A stretch of 64,000 nt of DNA from Halobacillus alkaliphilus (GCF_900113125.1 NZ_FOOG01000001.1:186001-250000); one strand, 5' to 3'; shown: positions 44,823 to 53,401, numbered from the stretch's first letter. Translations and numbers: made by a program. The notes: generated by a model from the letters alone, not told the origin.

Positions 44823-45070
44823 TGGTTCTGCGTTTCCGGTGGGTGTCCGTATTTAACGGAACCCTGAATTTGTTCCCGTCATAATATTTCTAAAAATACC
44901 ACAGCCTGTTAATATTGGAGAATGATAAATGCTTAGGTTATACTGTTAGCATTAGTAATAGAAATTACTCTGCCGTCAGCGAAACACTGGTGGATAACAT
45001 CCTGCCGAATGAGCAAGAGAATTGCCATAGGGTAATCATTTTTTTATGATAGTGTTAGGAGGGATCGATA
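44823..45070. other. 248-bp intergenic gap with no identified gene
   Basis: No ORF with a ribosome site was found. The visible structure is a TTCCG...CGGAA hairpin near 44834-44864 without a T-run, and a possible -10 GTTATACTG near 44938. A promoter for the yqkB gene is expected here but was not resolved. Confidence 0.4.
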
Positions 45071-45403
45071 ATGAAGTTACGTATCACAGATGAGGCCAAA
45101 AATAAGCTTGAAGATATTAAAGATCCTAGTCGCCCGATTATTCGACTGTATTATGATACAGAAGGGTGTGGATGTGGAGTAAACGGACTCCCCACCATCC
45201 GGTTTACCGATCAAATTCTGAATACAGATAACTTGGTAGTAAATGCAGAATACAAAGTGATCATTGATCATCAACAAGCCACTTTCTTTAAGCCGGATAT
45301 GAAACTGGATTTCATTAAAAACAGCTTCCGCCTTTCAAGTCCTGATGGGATTCTTAATCCTATTATCTCTCCAAAAGATGTGAAAGAAGTCCAGGCCGTA
45401 TGA
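45071..45403 (+). CDS. YqkB, HesB/IscA-like iron-sulfur biosynthesis family
   Basis: 110 aa single-domain protein. The line RITDEAKNKLEDI opens the HesB-like fold, and YYDTEGCGCGVNGLPTIRF supplies a C-x-C cluster, although the C-terminal CGCG of classical A-type carriers is absent. This matches the YqkB group of divergent HesB-like proteins. AGGAGGGA precedes ATG 45071. It is coupled to yqkC by an ATGA overlap, as in B. subtilis. Confidence 0.85.
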   Translation: MKLRITDEAKNKLEDIKDPSRPIIRLYYDTEGCGCGVNGLPTIRFTDQILNTDNLVVNAEYKVIIDHQQATFFKPDMKLDFIKNSFRLSSPDGILNPIISPKDVKEVQAV

Positions 45404-45624
45404 GTAAGAAAGAACAAAGAGAAGGATCACTAAGTGACCATTTAAATGAAGATGTATTAACTCAGCTTCGTTTAAAAAAATCTGAACTAAAACAAAGCGA
45501 AGCCGAACGTCAGGAGCAGGAAAAGCAGAAGCGCCTTGAAGAAAGAAAGAAAAAAGAAGCAAATAAAAGCTTTGAAGAACTTCTGAATGAAAGTGAACTT
45601 GATTGGAAAACATTTAAAAAGTAG
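45400..45624 (+). CDS. YqkC (DUF3886) charged small protein
   Basis: 74 aa, almost all charged helix: LTQLRLKKSELKQSEAERQE then a Lys/Glu-rich coil and the closing SFEELLNESELDWKTFKK. This fits the DUF3886/YqkC family of unknown function. Its ATG overlaps the yqkB stop (ATGA), so it is translated with YqkB; a strong terminator follows. Confidence 0.82.
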   Translation: MSKKEQREGSLSDHLNEDVLTQLRLKKSELKQSEAERQEQEKQKRLEERKKKEANKSFEELLNESELDWKTFKK

Positions 45625-45657
45625 GCCTCCATTTATTGAATGGAAGCCTACTTTTTT
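45616..45657. terminator. Bidirectional terminator after yqkC
   Basis: AAAAAGTAGGC..CCATT pairs with AATGG..GCCTACTTTTTT between convergent genes. Confidence 0.9.
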
Positions 45658-45691
45658 AAACCTTAGATTGGATCTTATAATTGACTTTATA

Positions 45692-46654
45692 CTAAAACAA
45701 TACATAAGAAGCGACAAAGTAAATTAAAGTCATGAGAAGAGATGGTGCCGCATAACGCCAGTGACTTCTCATACTATCTGGGCGTATAAGCAGAAAGATC
45801 ATAATTAATGTCATAACGACTCCAAGACATGCAATAAATATATGAGAAGCCTGGACAGAAGCGAGGATAGCTCCCTCTCTATATAACAAGTCGGTCAAAG
45901 CTAACAGTTGAATATTAAACAAATTACTTCCAAGTATGGAACCAATGGCCATATTATAATTGGCCAGCCTGAAGGCAGCGTACACAGCCACAAGTTCAGG
46001 CAGGGAAGTTGAGGCTGCAATTAGAAAGCTGCCAACAAAACTCGCATCAAGTCCTGATGCTTCAGCCATCCTGTCACCTGAAACAGATAAAGCACTTCCA
46101 GAAATAAAAACAATGACAGAAGCAATAATAAAACCAATAACAGCTGCTTTCAGCGAGTAATCTTTAGTTTGCCCTTCTTCTTCTTTTTCGGATTCTCCTC
46201 CAGATAGAAACTTCATACTGAATATATAAAGAAGGACAATGACGATCATCTCAATACCCACCCCGAAAATTGCGATCGAACCAGGCATCCAGAGAGAGAG
46301 AATAATAATGAGAAGGAAAAATAAGCCAAAAGAGGCCGAAGGAATATTTTCCTTATTATTTACTTTTTGAAATAACCGTTGCCTTCTATAAATAATATCC
46401 ATGCTGGCAAGGATGAGCAGATTAAATACATTACTTCCCAGCATATTACCAACCGCTATATCTGGATTGTCAATATAAACAGCGGTTAAGCTTGTTGTTA
46501 ATTCCGGGAGTGAAGTAGCTCCGGCGATTAAAAAAGTTCCGACTGCAGCTCCGCTCAAGGAAGATTTCTTGCTAATAACGTCCCCGAACTGGTTGAGGTA
46601 GACAGCACTAACTACCACAACAGCTGCAGCAAGGATGAATACAAAATAAATCAT
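45692..46654 (-). CDS. CaCA-family sodium/calcium-type cation antiporter (YrbG-like)
   Basis: 320 aa with ten predicted membrane helices in two inverted halves. Each half has an alpha-repeat motif: GTFLIAGATSLPELTTSLTA and GSFLIAASTSLPELVAVYAA, each followed by a GNMLGSNVFN / GSILGSNLFN segment; a central acidic loop (ESEKEEEGQTKD) separates them. ATG 46654 has AAAGGAG nine bases upstream; reading from 46711 would start inside the terminator. The leader carries a yybP-ykoY riboswitch, so manganese export is an attractive function, although the family is better known for calcium. Confidence 0.88.
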   Translation of the reverse strand: MIYFVFILAAAVVVVSAVYLNQFGDVISKKSSLSGAAVGTFLIAGATSLPELTTSLTAVYIDNPDIAVGNMLGSNVFNLLILASMDIIYRRQRLFQKVNNKENIPSASFGLFFLLIIILSLWMPGSIAIFGVGIEMIVIVLLYIFSMKFLSGGESEKEEEGQTKDYSLKAAVIGFIIASVIVFISGSALSVSGDRMAEASGLDASFVGSFLIAASTSLPELVAVYAAFRLANYNMAIGSILGSNLFNIQLLALTDLLYREGAILASVQASHIFIACLGVVMTLIMIFLLIRPDSMRSHWRYAAPSLLMTLIYFVASYVLF

Positions 46655-46680
46655 ATCGTTTCTCCTTTCTGCCAGAACAT

Positions 46681-46713
46681 AAAAAACCCTGGCACAAAAA
46701 TATTGTACCAAGG
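46681..46713 (-). terminator. Expression-platform terminator of the yybP-ykoY riboswitch
   Basis: On the minus strand CCTTGGTACAA pairs with TTGTGCCAGGG, followed by six T residues. Its 5' arm shares CCTTGG with the 3' end of the aptamer, so ligand binding and termination exclude one another. Confidence 0.85.
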
Positions 46714-46811
46714 TCTTGCGTACTAAGCAGAACTTAGTCCAATGAACCAGGTATAAAGAATACCGTATTGACGGTTCATTAGCCGATATCCGGTCGCTAC
46801 TCCCCTTGTTA
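46708..46811 (-). ncRNA. yybP-ykoY (Mn2+) riboswitch aptamer
   Basis: Read on the minus strand the leader begins ACAAGGGGAGTAGCG and ends GCAAGACCTTGG, the two conserved strands of the yybP-ykoY class; between them are the helical arms GACCGGATATCGGC and GAACCG...CGGTATTC. The family senses Mn2+ and usually turns on cation exporters. Here it precedes a CaCA antiporter gene and a transcription terminator. Confidence 0.88.
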
Positions 46812-46816
46812 CTACT

Positions 46817-46845
46817 AATATAGCTTGAGCAGATAAAAGAGTCAA
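46817..46845 (-). promoter_or_regulatory. Sigma-A promoter of the riboswitch-antiporter transcript
   Basis: On the minus strand TTGACT (46840-46845), 17 bases, TATATT (46817-46822). The start site would fall about 46810, exactly at the first base of the riboswitch. Confidence 0.8.
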
Positions 46846-46959
46846 AGATTAAGTTCTTTTAAAAATGAGAAAAGATAAGAATTCATCATCATCACCAAGC
46901 TTCTGTTTGCTCGTAGCCTCTTTAGAAAAGATTTTCTTCTAGATGTAAATTGTATTATA

Positions 46960-46988
46960 TTGGAATTTGAAGGATCCAATGTTATACT
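46960..46988 (+). promoter_or_regulatory. Sigma-A promoter of the thiazole operon
   Basis: TTGGAA (46960-46965), a 17-base spacer and TATACT (46983-46988) lie about 25 bases before the TPP riboswitch. Confidence 0.65.
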
Positions 46989-47013
46989 GAACTTAATTAA
47001 ATATTGAAACAAG

Positions 47014-47098
47014 CTCTACTAGGGGTGCCTTCGGGCTGAGACAAATACGTTTGAACCCTAGAACCTGATCTGGACGATACCAGCGTAGGAAAGTAGAG
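47014..47098 (+). ncRNA. TPP riboswitch (THI element)
   Basis: Closing helix CTCTACT/AGTAGAG (47014-47020/47092-47098). The conserved cores AGGGGTGCC...GGCTGAG and GAACCTGATCTGG followed by GATACCAGCGTAGGAAAG are all present. It controls thiamine genes by premature termination when TPP is bound. Confidence 0.97.
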
Positions 47099-47133
47099 GA
47101 TGTAGCACATGTATTTACAAATACTTGCTATAC

Positions 47134-47163
47134 AACCGCTTCCCTATGGGGAGCGGTTTTTTT
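47134..47163 (+). terminator. Expression-platform terminator of the TPP riboswitch
   Basis: AACCGCTTCCC pairs with GGGGAGCGGTT across TAT and runs into seven T residues. It lies downstream of the ATG at 47109, showing that this ATG is not the tenI start. Confidence 0.9.
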
Positions 47164-47186
47164 ATGGAAAAGGAAGTGGATTAGGT

Positions 47187-47804
47187 TTGAAGCGGGAACT
47201 TCATGTACTCTCAGATGGAAAAAAAGAATTGGATGAATTCTGCCAGATGGCCCTATCAATACAATCCGCAGCCACGGCTATACACCTTCGTGAAAAGCAT
47301 CGGCCGGAAGAAGAAATACAGAAATGGGTCCATACACTTATAAAAGAAGGAATTTCAAGCACAAAAATCATTGTAAACTCTCATTACTCGGTAGCTGGAA
47401 GATGGGGAGCAGCAGGAGTTCAACTTCCAGAAGACGGGCCTTCCCCGGAGACTGTGAAAAGACTCTATCCTGAACTGAGAGTAGGCTGTTCCATTCATGG
47501 ATTGGAAGCAGGATACCAAAAAGAAAGGGAAGGTGCTGATTACCTCCTTTTTGGAAATGTTTATCAGACCGAAAGTAAGTCGGGTCTTAAGGGTAAAGGC
47601 GTAAAGTCATTAGAATCATTAACCGAAGCGGTTTCCATACCAGTGATAGCTATTGGAGGTATTCACATATCAAATTTGGAAAGAGTTCTTCAAACTAAGG
47701 TATCCGGAATAGCTGTGATGTCTTCCATTGCTGAAGCACACAACCCTGGGGAGAAAGCCTGGAGGTTTCAAACAAGGATGCAAAGGAGTTGTTATCATGC
47801 CTAA
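47187..47804 (+). CDS. tenI: Thiazole tautomerase TenI
   Basis: 205 aa from TTG 47187, exactly the length of B. subtilis TenI. It has a ThiE-like TIM barrel: ELHVLSD..., AIHLREKHRPEEEI, VNSHYSVAGRWGAAGVQLPE, SIHGLEAGY, YLLFGNVYQTESKSGLKGKG and IPVIAIGGIH. TenI aromatises the thiazole phosphate carboxylate made by ThiG. AAGGAAGTG at 47169-47177 serves the TTG start. The frame is open back to an ATG at 47109, but that reading would translate through the riboswitch terminator. First gene of a tenI-thiO-thiS-thiG-thiF operon; its stop overlaps the thiO start by eight bases. Confidence 0.9.
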   Translation: MKRELHVLSDGKKELDEFCQMALSIQSAATAIHLREKHRPEEEIQKWVHTLIKEGISSTKIIVNSHYSVAGRWGAAGVQLPEDGPSPETVKRLYPELRVGCSIHGLEAGYQKEREGADYLLFGNVYQTESKSGLKGKGVKSLESLTEAVSIPVIAIGGIHISNLERVLQTKVSGIAVMSSIAEAHNPGEKAWRFQTRMQRSCYHA

Positions 47805-48930
47805 GAAGTACGACACGATCATACTTGGTGGGGGAGTCATAGGCTGTTCTACAGCTTTTTATCTATCGAAGAAAGGACAGCATGTTTTAGTTCTGGAGAA
47901 AGGGTCCCTTGGGCAAGAAGCTTCCAGTGCAGCTGCAGGAATGCTCGGGGTCCAAACGGAGTTGGAAGAGGAAAGCCCTATATATGAACTAGCGCGTAAG
48001 AGCCGGGAGATGTTTCCAAACTTAGCAGTAGAGTTAAAGGACCGGACTGGAATAGACATTGGGCTTTCACAAAAGGGAATAATCAGACCAGCTTTTACGG
48101 AAGAACAGAGAGTTCGTTACCGGGAAATTGCTGCAAATCAAAAGCTGAAAGGTGAAGAATCATCCTGGAAAGATAGAGAAGAATTAGTTGAAATGGAACC
48201 ATGTCTGACAGATTCATTAGTTGGAGGTTTATGGTTTCCAAAAGAAGGGCATGTGTCAGCTCCAGACCTTACCCGGGCTTTTACGAGGGCTGCAGCTGTA
48301 AACGGAGTGACTTTTCGTGAATCTACTGATGTCTATCAGTTGATAAGTAAACAAAATCAAGTAGTAGGAGCAGCTACAGACGCCGGGGATTTTTATGGAA
48401 GTTCCGTTCTAGTGGCTGCCGGAGCATGGAGTCGTCGTTTTTTACCTGGTAAAGAACAGGCTTTATACCCTGTAAAGGGAGAGGCTCTTGCGGTTAAAAC
48501 AGAAAAATCTATACTCCATACAACCATCTTTACAGATGATTGCTATCTTGTTCCGAAAAAAGGCGGAGAAATTATTGTTGGAGCAACTTCCACACCTTAT
48601 ACATTTGACAAGCGCGTAACCGTAGAGGGAACAGAAGGACTGATTCATAAAGCCAAGAGGCTTCTACCTTTATTGGGGAGAGCAGAAATTGATCGAATTT
48701 GGGCTGGAACGAGACCTATGACAGGAGACGGACTGCCGATTATGGGAGAACACCCTGAGTTGAGCAGCTTGTATTTTAGCACGGGACATTATCGTAACGG
48801 AATATTATTAAGTCCAGTTACCGGGAAGTTAATGGCAGATTATATAGCAGGGGAAGCGAATCTCATAACAGATTTATCAGCTTTTACGCCTGCTCGCTTT
48901 CAATACCAAGCGGAGGAGAGCCCACTATGA
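47797..48930 (+). CDS. thiO: Glycine oxidase ThiO
   Basis: 377 aa FAD enzyme of the DAO family that oxidises glycine to the imine used in thiazole synthesis. FAD loop TIILGGGVIGCSTAFYLSKK, LEKGSLGQEASSAAAGMLG, and the C-terminal RIWAGTRPMTGDGLPIMG with STGHYRNGILLSP. ATG 47797 has AAGGAG at 47783-47788 inside the tenI reading frame and overlaps the tenI stop; starts further upstream would duplicate tenI sequence. Confidence 0.94.
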   Translation: MPKKYDTIILGGGVIGCSTAFYLSKKGQHVLVLEKGSLGQEASSAAAGMLGVQTELEEESPIYELARKSREMFPNLAVELKDRTGIDIGLSQKGIIRPAFTEEQRVRYREIAANQKLKGEESSWKDREELVEMEPCLTDSLVGGLWFPKEGHVSAPDLTRAFTRAAAVNGVTFRESTDVYQLISKQNQVVGAATDAGDFYGSSVLVAAGAWSRRFLPGKEQALYPVKGEALAVKTEKSILHTTIFTDDCYLVPKKGGEIIVGATSTPYTFDKRVTVEGTEGLIHKAKRLLPLLGRAEIDRIWAGTRPMTGDGLPIMGEHPELSSLYFSTGHYRNGILLSPVTGKLMADYIAGEANLITDLSAFTPARFQYQAEESPL

Positions 48931-49130
48931 AACTCTTTATTAATGGTGAGGAAATGATAGTACCGGATGATGTGACGAACGTGGAGGAGCTTTTGGACTA
49001 TTTTAAATTAAATAATAAGGCTGGTATTGTCGAGAGAAATCAAGTAATTGTGGATAGATCTTTACATGCCGAAGAGGCTGTAACGAATGAGGATCGGATA
49101 GAAATCGTTCACTTTGTAGGAGGAGGATGA
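48927..49130 (+). CDS. thiS: Sulfur carrier protein ThiS
   Basis: 67 aa ubiquitin-like protein ending in GGG (HFVGGG), the tail that is adenylated and thiocarboxylated. It begins MKLFINGEEMIVPDD and has the ThiS-typical IVERNQVIVDR. ATGA overlap with thiO and three bases from thiG stop-to-start show translational coupling. Confidence 0.95.
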   Translation: MKLFINGEEMIVPDDVTNVEELLDYFKLNNKAGIVERNQVIVDRSLHAEEAVTNEDRIEIVHFVGGG

Positions 49131-49133
49131 AAA

Positions 49134-49901
49134 ATGTTAACCATAGCTAATCGTAATTTTCATTCAAGATTATTGCTGGGCACCGGAAAATATCCTGACT
49201 ATTCTATCCAAAAGCAAGCTGTGGATGTTTCCGAAGCAGAAATTTTAACGTTTTCTGTTCGTCGAATGAATATCTTTGAAGCAGATCAGCCTAATTTCTT
49301 GGAAACGATTGATACGGATCAATACACACTGCTTCCAAACACGGCAGGTGCTAAAACGGCAGAGGAAGCAGTCAGAACGGCTAGGCTGGCTAAAGCTTCT
49401 GGATTATGCGATATGATAAAAGTAGAAGTAATCGGTGACCAGCGTACCTTGCTTCCTGATCCCATTGAAACATTAAAAGCTTCTGAGATACTATTGGAAA
49501 AAGGCTTTATAGTGCTGCCTTACACTTCGGATGATGTTATGCTAGCAAAAAGGCTGCAGGACTTAGGTGTGCATGCCATTATGCCTGGGGCTTCACCGAT
49601 TGGTTCTGGGCAGGGAATTATCAACCCACTAAATTTACAATTTATTATAGAGCAGTCAACAGTTCCTGTTATTGTAGATGCGGGTATAGGTTCCCCGACC
49701 GATGCAGCTCAGGCGATGGAGATTGGGGCTGACGGTGTCTTACTAAATACGGCTGTTTCTCAAGCGGAAGACCCTGTAAAAATGGCCCGGGCGATGAAGC
49801 TCTCAATCGAGGGCGGCAGATTAGGTTATGAAGCAGGTCGAATTCCTAAGAAAACTTACGCGACAGCAAGCAGTCCTACGGAAGGAATGAGCATTGGTTG
49901 A
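49134..49901 (+). CDS. thiG: Thiazole synthase ThiG
   Basis: 255 aa TIM-barrel enzyme that condenses DXP, ThiS thiocarboxylate and the ThiO product. Schiff-base Lys lies in [16 protein letters not shown]; other markers are [23 protein letters not shown] and [29 protein letters not shown] precedes ATG 49134, inside the end of thiS. Its stop overlaps the TTG start of thiF. Confidence 0.96.
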   Translation: MLTIANRNFHSRLLLGTGKYPDYSIQKQAVDVSEAEILTFSVRRMNIFEADQPNFLETIDTDQYTLLPNTAGAKTAEEAVRTARLAKASGLCDMIKVEVIGDQRTLLPDPIETLKASEILLEKGFIVLPYTSDDVMLAKRLQDLGVHAIMPGASPIGSGQGIINPLNLQFIIEQSTVPVIVDAGIGSPTDAAQAMEIGADGVLLNTAVSQAEDPVKMARAMKLSIEGGRLGYEAGRIPKKTYATASSPTEGMSIG

Positions 49902-50923
49902 AGGAAAGATATTCTAGACAAATCTTGTTTTCACCTATAGGTGAAAATGGCCAGCGAAAATTAAGTGAAAAGCATGTGCTCTTAATAGGAGCAGGAGCTT
50001 TAGGAACAAGTAACGCGGAAATGCTGGCTCGTGCGGGTGTTGGGAAAATAACCGTAGTCGATCGAGATTATGTAGAGTGGAGCAACCTGCAGCGCCAGCA
50101 ACTGTTCACTGAGAGGGATGCAGTGGAACGTATTCCAAAAGCAGTAGCTGCAGCTGATCAATTGAGAGAAATAAATTCAGAAATCAATATTTCAGGTAAA
50201 ATCATGGATGTTTCAATTCACGAAATTGAGGAACTGGTCGAAGGTGTAGACATTATGATTGATGCTACTGATAACTTTGAAACCAGGCTGCTTCTTAATG
50301 ATGCTTCACAGAAATATCAAGTACCCTGGGTTTACGGCGCCTGCACAGGAAGTTATGGACTTTCTTATACGGTAGTTCCAGGGCAGACTCCCTGTTTCTC
50401 ATGTTTGTTAGGATCTGTTCCTATGGGAGGGGAAACATGCGATACCGTGGGTATTATTAGCCCTGCCGTTCAAATTGTTGCTGCTTATCAAACCACCGAG
50501 GCATTGAAGCTTTTAGTAGAAGATTACAAATCTCTAAGAAGAAACCTGTTTTATTTCGATATTTGGAAAAACCAGCAGTCAACTATTAAGGTAGAAAAAC
50601 TAAAAAAAGACGATTGTCCTTCTTGTGGTCAGGCATGCACCTATCCTCATCTCGACCCTGTAAATTTATCTAGAACAGCGGTACTATGCGGACGGGACAC
50701 GGTGCAAATCCGTCCAGCAAACAAGGGAAAAAGAAATCTGGATGAACTCTTTGATAGGCTTCAAGCTATCGAGGGCGGAAAAGTAGAAGGAAATTCTTTT
50801 CTTGTAAATCTTACAATAGAAGGGCGCCGGCTGGTAGCTTTTCAAGATGGTCGGGTACTCATTCATGATACGAAAGATATAAGCGAAGCCAAAACGCTTT
50901 ATAACCGTTATATTGGAGGCTGA
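49898..50923 (+). CDS. thiF: ThiS adenylyltransferase ThiF (ThiF/MoeB family)
   Basis: 341 aa E1-like enzyme. ATP loop [20 protein letters not shown], then [17 protein letters not shown] and [14 protein letters not shown]. Two pairs of cysteines ([14 protein letters not shown]) may bind zinc. The C-terminal 90 residues ([20 protein letters not shown] and on) are a short extra domain without the rhodanese Cys loop. The start is TTG 49898, overlapping the thiG stop. Last gene of the operon; no thiD follows, unlike the B. subtilis operon. Confidence 0.92.
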   Translation: MKERYSRQILFSPIGENGQRKLSEKHVLLIGAGALGTSNAEMLARAGVGKITVVDRDYVEWSNLQRQQLFTERDAVERIPKAVAAADQLREINSEINISGKIMDVSIHEIEELVEGVDIMIDATDNFETRLLLNDASQKYQVPWVYGACTGSYGLSYTVVPGQTPCFSCLLGSVPMGGETCDTVGIISPAVQIVAAYQTTEALKLLVEDYKSLRRNLFYFDIWKNQQSTIKVEKLKKDDCPSCGQACTYPHLDPVNLSRTAVLCGRDTVQIRPANKGKRNLDELFDRLQAIEGGKVEGNSFLVNLTIEGRRLVAFQDGRVLIHDTKDISEAKTLYNRYIGG

Positions 50924-50934
50924 TCCCCAAGATT

Positions 50935-50970
50935 AAAAACACGCTCTCTTACCATGAGAGCGTGTTTTTA
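50935..50970 (+). terminator. Intrinsic terminator of the thi operon
   Basis: AAAAACACGCTCTC pairs perfectly with GAGAGCGTGTTTTT around TTACCAT. Confidence 0.93.
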
Positions 50971-51252
50971 ATAATCCAAAGGAAGGATTATTAAGCCTTG
51001 GAGTAGAAATTAAGATTAAGGTAAAGCCGACTTAATAATGGTGGATATTATATAGAATCAGCTGACGTAAGACCGTTGTTTCAGCCACTATCGCTTACCT
51101 AATAATCGTTCGAAACGGACTCTCACAATTTTGATTACACAGAGAATACAATAAAGGCTAAAGTTTGAGGATCTCTCTAATCTCTTTTAACTGAGATTAA
51201 GTAAAATATAATAGAGGTCGTTCAAATAAATAGTTAACTACAGCCTGAAGGG
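50968..51252. other. Intergenic region with one hairpin
   Basis: Holds no supported gene. TTAATAATCC (50968-50977) and GGATTATTAA (50985-50994) form a perfect hairpin directly behind the thi terminator; a -10-like TATAAT lies near 51210 before the next gene. Confidence 0.4.
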
Positions 51253-51270
51253 TTGGACAGGTGGTCAAAC

Positions 51271-51576
51271 ATGCCCAATTGGAAACAAATTAGGGATATA
51301 ATTTTAAAGGAGGAATTTTATTCAGCAGAGAAAAAAGGACTGGCGATCCTTGGTATTGTAATTATTGCGCTTTTACAGTCGTTTACAGAATCTACATTGG
51401 ATGAGAGCTTAGCAATCATTATGGCTGCAGCATTAATGAGCGGCTATTCTATTATGAAGATGAAGCGTAAAGAAAGAATATACGAGTTTTTTATAGTATC
51501 CATATTAAGTCTTCTGCTGCTTGCTTGGGGACTTTACAGGGTCTTAGAAATAATAGTTAATGGTGTCACTTATTGA
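51271..51576 (+). CDS. Small three-helix membrane protein, unknown
   Basis: 101 aa. After a hydrophilic start (MPNWKQIRDIILKEEFYSAE) come three hydrophobic segments: GLAILGIVIIALLQSF, SLAIIMAAALMSGYSI and FFIVSILSLLLLAWGLYRV, joined by a basic loop KMKRKERIY. No family recognised. ATG 51271 has AGGTGG at 51258-51263; the in-frame TTG at 51253 would overlap that site. It stands alone between the thi operon and a VOC gene. Confidence 0.65.
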   Translation: MPNWKQIRDIILKEEFYSAEKKGLAILGIVIIALLQSFTESTLDESLAIIMAAALMSGYSIMKMKRKERIYEFFIVSILSLLLLAWGLYRVLEIIVNGVTY

Positions 51577-51674
51577 TGGAAATCAAATAAACGGATTCTG
51601 AATAAAATTAACTGCACTGTTCCCATTTTATTTTTATTTACAATACTCACTGAAAGTAAGGGGAGATCCCAAGT

Positions 51675-52091
51675 ATGACAAAAAATCTACTAAGGGTAGG
51701 AACGGTTTATCTGCCTGTTCAACGTGTGGATAAAGCAGCAGACTGGTATGTAGATAAATTAGGAGCTTATGTTACGTATAAAGATGACAATAAAGCCATC
51801 GTTAATATGGCGAACCTAAGTTTCTTTCTTGTAAAAGCAAAGGAAAAAGAAACTGCCAATTTTATTGATGAGAGAGGTGAAGAGTGCTTTTCGTTAACCT
51901 TTGAAGTAAATGGTAAAGACGAGCTTGAAATACTTTATAACGAATTGGCTAGTCAAGGAGTCCAGGTCGGCCCATTTGAAAACAGAGGCCATGGGGGCAA
52001 GAACTTTATTTTTTACGATATAGATGGAAACATGTTTGATGTATGGAGTGAATTGAGCTCGGTATTTAAAGAAAAGTTTGATATTGGTTGA
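51675..52091 (+). CDS. VOC-family (glyoxalase-like) protein
   Basis: 138 aa single VOC domain: a first half TVYLPVQRVDKAADWYVDKL, and a second half SLTFEVNGKDELEILYNELA ending FIFYDIDGNMFDVWSEL, where the Asp-Pro/Asp-Gly-Asn motif and terminal Glu are typical of the family. Members include dioxygenases, isomerases and antibiotic-binding proteins; substrate unknown. GGGGAGATC precedes ATG 51675. A strong terminator follows. Confidence 0.82.
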   Translation: MTKNLLRVGTVYLPVQRVDKAADWYVDKLGAYVTYKDDNKAIVNMANLSFFLVKAKEKETANFIDERGEECFSLTFEVNGKDELEILYNELASQGVQVGPFENRGHGGKNFIFYDIDGNMFDVWSELSSVFKEKFDIG

Positions 52092-52100
52092 AGAGAAAAC

Positions 52101-52137
52101 GAAAAGGTCCCTTTTTATAAGTTAAAGGGACCTTTTC
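52101..52137. terminator. Bidirectional terminator after the VOC gene
   Basis: GAAAAGGTCCCTTT pairs with AAAGGGACCTTTTC around TTATAAGTT. Confidence 0.9.
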
Positions 52138-52261
52138 ATATATTAAGGAATGCTCTTCATATTGCTCGTTTGGATATCGAAACCTTCAATGATGGGTTGT
52201 TCTGGGATATTTAACTCTGCCAGACCCACCGTCATTTTGCATGAAAAGAAAGTTTCATTAT

Positions 52262-53401
52262 CTAATAACGGGAATGACGAGTAAATAATTTCTTAGCAAA
52301 TACTGCTATCTCCAGCTTTTCAATCGTATTCCAGTAATGATTTAATACATTTTCCTCTTTGTCGTTAATTTTCTTTTTAACTAATGGAAACATCGCCATG
52401 TCCTTGAACCAATCCTCATCTTCAGCAGCAGAGTGTGTCCAATCTTCCCACACATCTTTCAGGTTTGGACTGTATATACGTGGACCGTTCTTATTCAGAT
52501 CAGTCGGCGTATGAGGTAGCAATTGGTTAGAACTAGGGGAAATTTTCTTCGTGTCAGTAAAAAGATGAGGCCAAAAATCGTGACGTGACCCTGTATGAGG
52601 ATGTTGCTCTGTCCAAATTATGATGTAATTCAGACGGCTTTTAATGGAATAAAGATCATGATAAAGTTTTTTACCTAATAGAATTCGATCTTTTAATGAA
52701 GAAAAATGATGAACGGTTCCTCCTACAAAATTTGTTTGTTTAATACTTTGCGTTTCGTAAGGGATTAGTATGTGATTCAATTCAAATACATCTTGTAGTC
52801 TAAATAAGATTGTATGAAGTACATTTTTTTGATACTGATCATTCAAGATAACTCGGCTCTCGATATAATTCTGTTCGTTTATAATTAAAGCTGTCGTGAG
52901 CAGTGGACTGGATTGATTATTCCAAAAGTGCGTCCAAAAAGGCTCCATAAATCGTGATACATTCAAATGGGTCAGTAAGTGAAATAAGGAGGTCTTCTGT
53001 TTCTTGCTCGCTTCGTAAAGTAATAACTGCGGATAGGCATCCTGAAATATGAGCCAGTTTCCTCTTTCAAGAAAAAGGTAAAAATCATTTTGTTCCTTTG
53101 GGGTAAGCAGCCTGGCTAAAAATTCTCCTTTTAAATCGGTCATATTCCAGCCGGCATTTCTAGAAACCAAATGAGCTAGCAAAGACCAATGGACTTCTGG
53201 ATGGAGTTTGAAATAATCCAGGTAAGCCATGGTTCTAGTAACGTTGTTCCTGTTTTTTTGCTTTGTTTTATCACGAATGCTCAGGACAAGCTTTCTTTCA
53301 TCTTTCGAGAGGGCAGAAATGGGTTTTTCTTTTATCTTATTTTTCAATTCTGCTTTTAACATGGTGTACTGGTTATGATTGGTAATCCACTTTCTTAACA
53401 A
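52262..53401 (-). CDS. DUF2515 protein (YppC-like)
   Basis: 379 aa from TTG 53401. Its centre carries the family segments TRTMAYLDYFKLHPEVHWSL, LAHLVSRNAGWNMTDLKG and LFLERGNWLIFQDAYPQLLL, matching DUF2515 (B. subtilis YppC), a Bacillaceae family without known function. AAAGGAGG on the minus strand lies nine bases before TTG 53401; the open frame extends upstream through the ribosome site to 53437, which is therefore not used. It is divergent from the squalene-hopene cyclase pseudogene. Confidence 0.82.
   Translation of the reverse strand: MLRKWITNHNQYTMLKAELKNKIKEKPISALSKDERKLVLSIRDKTKQKNRNNVTRTMAYLDYFKLHPEVHWSLLAHLVSRNAGWNMTDLKGEFLARLLTPKEQNDFYLFLERGNWLIFQDAYPQLLLYEASKKQKTSLFHLLTHLNVSRFMEPFWTHFWNNQSSPLLTTALIINEQNYIESRVILNDQYQKNVLHTILFRLQDVFELNHILIPYETQSIKQTNFVGGTVHHFSSLKDRILLGKKLYHDLYSIKSRLNYIIIWTEQHPHTGSRHDFWPHLFTDTKKISPSSNQLLPHTPTDLNKNGPRIYSPNLKDVWEDWTHSAAEDEDWFKDMAMFPLVKKKINDKEENVLNHYWNTIEKLEIAVFAKKLFTRHSRY

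Noticed and set aside
47109-47186. ATG 47109 as the start of tenI
   Set aside because: This segment contains the TPP-riboswitch terminator with its T-run, and the family begins at the TTG at 47187.
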